From Ottowia thiooxydans DSM 14619 (GTDB lineage: Bacteria > Pseudomonadota > Gammaproteobacteria > Burkholderiales > Burkholderiaceae_C): a stretch of 64,000 bases of DNA. Made by a program: the position numbers and the translations under genes. Every line of letters starts with the position of its first letter. Within the stretch, counting starts at the first letter, position 1. The notes below the pieces were generated by a model. That model was given only the letters and a program-made list of their open reading frames with translations, made no database searches and had not been told where the DNA came from. The DNA lies in the NCBI RefSeq assembly GCF_000422885.1, contig NZ_AUGX01000017.1, positions 1 through 64,000 of the forward strand, given 5' to 3'. Shown piece by piece: positions 62,161 to 64,000 of this stretch.

Positions 62161-63431
62161 GACAGGGGTTTGCGCAAAGTGAACTGGACAACGTCGGTGT
62201 TACCGGTTTCAAAGGCGGCTTCGCAGTAGGCGAGGTAGAAGGTCCAGATGCGCACAAAGCGTTCGTCAAAGTTTTGCCCCAGAACGGATTCAATGTTCTC
62301 CCCAAAGGCGTGGCGCCAGCGCCTCATGGTTTCTGAATAGTCACGCCCGAAGGCCATTCGGCCCTCGACGACCAAGCCCGCGCGCTGCGCCTCTTGCTCG
62401 AAAGCCGGGATGCTGGGCAACAAGCCGCCTGGGAAGATGTACTGCTGTATGAAATCAGTGGAGCGTAGATAGCGCGCGAACAGATCCTCGCGCAGCGTGA
62501 TCGTCTGGATGCAAGCGTACCCGCCGGGCTTGAGGCAATCTCGCAGTGTTTCAAAGTAGCCGCGCCAGTACTCGCGACCTACGGCTTCAAACATTTCTAT
62601 GGAAACGATCGCGTCCACTGGCTGACCCGCATACAGCGCGGGGAGATCGCGGTAGTCTTGATAGCGCAACTGCACCTGCCCATCCAAGCCCGCCTCACGC
62701 ACGCGCTGCTGCCCCCACAGCAACTGCTCGCGCGACAGCGTTACACCCGTAACCTGCGCTCCCCGTTCGCGTGCAGCCGTCTCTGCCAGGCCGCCCCAGC
62801 CGCAGCCTATCTCCAGCAGGTGCTGGCCGGGCTGCAGCCGTACCTCGTCCAGAGTGCGCCGCATCTTGGCTTGCTGGGCGGCCTGAAGATCGGCCTGCCG
62901 CAGCGCCTCGCCTTCGCGCCCTTCGAACCACGCGGCGCTGTAACTCATACCCGGATCCAGCCATAGACGGTAGAAGTCGTTGCCCAGATCGTAGTGCGCA
63001 TGAATGTTCCGGGCGCTGCCCGAACGCGAGTTGCGTTGCAACAGATGTCTCAGCCGGTAGCCCAAACGACCCCACCAGCTACCGTAGACCAGGCGTTCTA
63101 CATGGTCGCGGTTTTCCATGCATAGGCGCAGCAGTGCGGGCAAGTCCGGGCTGCCCCATTCGCCTGCAATATAGCCTTCGGCCAGGCCGATGTCGCCCGA
63201 TGCCAGTATGCGCTCCAGGGCCTGCCAGGTATGCAGCACACATCGCCCATCCGCATGGCCCGAATGGGGCTGCTCTGATAGATGCAGCAGACGACCATCA
63301 GGCAGTTCCAGATCGAGTTGCCCGCGCGGCAACCGATGAAGAAGATTCAGCACACGGCGCGCGTTCCTGGGAGTGTGTCGCGGTGGTGAGGCGGAAGGGC
63401 TCAACCGGGGGGCGGCGGTGGTGGTGTTCAT
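62157..63431 (-). CDS. Cyclopropane-fatty-acid-synthase-like methyltransferase
   Basis: A 424-residue S-adenosylmethionine enzyme. NIHAHYDLGNDFYRLWLDPGM and SYSAAWFEGR mark the lipid site, LLEIGCGWGGLAETAARERG is the SAM motif, and VSIEMFEAVGREYWRGYF and YIFPGGLLPSIPAF follow. It methylates or cyclopropanates an unsaturated acyl chain of a membrane phospholipid. In photooxidative clusters the relatives act on the way to cyclopropane or furan fatty acids; which reaction occurs here is not shown. Its start overlaps the DUF1365 stop by 4 bases. Confidence 0.92.
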   Translation of the reverse strand: MNTTTAAPRLSPSASPPRHTPRNARRVLNLLHRLPRGQLDLELPDGRLLHLSEQPHSGHADGRCVLHTWQALERILASGDIGLAEGYIAGEWGSPDLPALLRLCMENRDHVERLVYGSWWGRLGYRLRHLLQRNSRSGSARNIHAHYDLGNDFYRLWLDPGMSYSAAWFEGREGEALRQADLQAAQQAKMRRTLDEVRLQPGQHLLEIGCGWGGLAETAARERGAQVTGVTLSREQLLWGQQRVREAGLDGQVQLRYQDYRDLPALYAGQPVDAIVSIEMFEAVGREYWRGYFETLRDCLKPGGYACIQTITLREDLFARYLRSTDFIQQYIFPGGLLPSIPAFEQEAQRAGLVVEGRMAFGRDYSETMRRWRHAFGENIESVLGQNFDERFVRIWTFYLAYCEAAFETGNTDVVQFTLRKPLS

Positions 63432-64000
63432 CGTGTGACGAAGCGCTTGGGCTTCGAGGGTTTGCCATGGAAAGGCACGCGCTTAGCCCAAAGGCGCAGC
63501 GCCTGCCAATGAATGCGAGCAATGACGCCTAGCGTCATCAACGGCGTTCCGAAGAAGGCGCGGCGCACGCTGGTGCTGTTCAGGGCCTCCAGCACGCCAC
63601 CTACGCTGGTCTGCAGCAGGGGACCCTGGTCATCGTGCAGGTCCACGCGCGCCAAGATCCGACCATCACCGTACTCGAACCTGAAACGGTACTCACCCCG
63701 CACCTCGCAAAATGGTGAGACATGGAACTGCTTGACAGCGGACTGCTCCAGACCCCAATCCAGGCTGGGCCCGGCCAGAAGATAGGCATGGCGTTCGCCG
63801 AAGGTGTTGTTCACCTCCACCAACACGGCGGCCAACGTGCCATCTGCGCGGTGGGCATACCAGAAGCTCACGGGTTTGAACACATAGCCGAGCACGCGTG
63901 GAAAGGTGTGCAACCAGACTTCGCCATCCGCATCTGAAATTCCCTCGGTTTCCAGCAAATGCTCGAACCATGCCAGCGCATCAGCGCCGCCCTCGCCATG
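63428..64000 (-). CDS. DUF1365 protein (partial, 5' end outside window)
   Basis: The frame is open from the right edge (HGEGGADALAWFEHLLET first) to the stop at 63428, 190 residues. TFPRVLGYVFKPVSFWYAH, VNNTFGERHAYLLAG, KQFHVSPFCEVRGEYRFRF and IARIHWQALRLWAKRVPFH are DUF1365 hallmarks. The missing part is about 60 residues. DUF1365 proteins are usually preceded by an FAD amine-oxidase-like gene in the same operon, which should lie just right of the window. Confidence 0.9.
   Translation of the reverse strand, partial: HGEGGADALAWFEHLLETEGISDADGEVWLHTFPRVLGYVFKPVSFWYAHRADGTLAAVLVEVNNTFGERHAYLLAGPSLDWGLEQSAVKQFHVSPFCEVRGEYRFRFEYGDGRILARVDLHDDQGPLLQTSVGGVLEALNSTSVRRAFFGTPLMTLGVIARIHWQALRLWAKRVPFHGKPSKPKRFVTR

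Noticed and set aside
1-64000. tRNA, rRNA and CRISPR loci
   Set aside because: Reading the intergenic stretches I found no cloverleaf, rRNA signature or regular repeat-spacer array; short or unusual RNA genes could be missed by eye.

Overview
The window looks like chromosomal DNA of a betaproteobacterium of the order Burkholderiales; Comamonadaceae-like by impression, with the family not settled by sequence alone. It is GC-rich, carries five tripartite-tricarboxylate-type (Bug/TctC) periplasmic binding proteins, a nag-type salicylate/gentisate cluster, a tandem glycine riboswitch ahead of gcvT, and an IPTL-CTERM sorting tail. Gene density is high, most genes sit in short co-directional runs, and I saw no rRNA, tRNA or CRISPR array.

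Layout. 1-311: the end of an IS5-family element. 592-912: a small protein that closely resembles the cyanobacterial fluorescence recovery protein (FRP). 1036-7610: a catabolic island with two Bug proteins, a tautomerase, two bicupin proteins, an IclR regulator and an HpcH/HpaI aldolase around a perfect palindrome. 7838-22002: housekeeping. This holds ppc; the glycine-cleavage genes gcvT, gcvH and gcvP with a glycosyltransferase embedded among them and a tandem glycine riboswitch in front; ETF-ubiquinone oxidoreductase; an SDR; a thioesterase; a GT4 glycosyltransferase; and lplT. 22171-25326: a GntR/FCD-linked unit (Bug, amino-acid-synthesis family protein, alpha/beta hydrolase, regulator). 25355-32727: a HutC-type GntR regulator facing an acyl-CoA degradation operon (Bug, three acyl-CoA dehydrogenases, enoyl-CoA hydratase, CoA transferase). 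32762-41890: mixed genes (GNAT, panD, an Fsr-like exporter, a class C serine hydrolase, a glycine-rich IPTL-CTERM surface protein, YeiH, a hydrolase).

41890-47014: a homogentisate-dioxygenase-like protein and hydrolase, divergent from an FAD monooxygenase, a DUF2783-like small protein, a Bug protein and an IclR regulator. 47068-51360: flavin reductase, nitrilase and an MHS transporter divergent from another IclR regulator. 51579-58386: a complete set for hydroxylating an aromatic acid (probably salicylate) to gentisate and taking it to fumarate and pyruvate, with a NagR/NahR-like LysR regulator divergent from it. 58467-64000: the downstream part of an operon (SnoaL-like, SDR, DUF3833 lipoprotein, MFS, chalcone-isomerase-like, Cfa-like methyltransferase, DUF1365). 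That gene set is known from singlet-oxygen/photooxidative stress and unusual-fatty-acid clusters in other proteobacteria.

Overall this is a versatile aromatic and organic-acid degrader. Most catabolic units pair a private regulator with a palindromic operator-like site. The most unexpected item is the FRP homologue, since FRP is known as a partner of the cyanobacterial orange carotenoid protein. It lies in the same window, about 58 kb away, as a lipid cluster linked elsewhere to light stress; any functional link between them is speculation.
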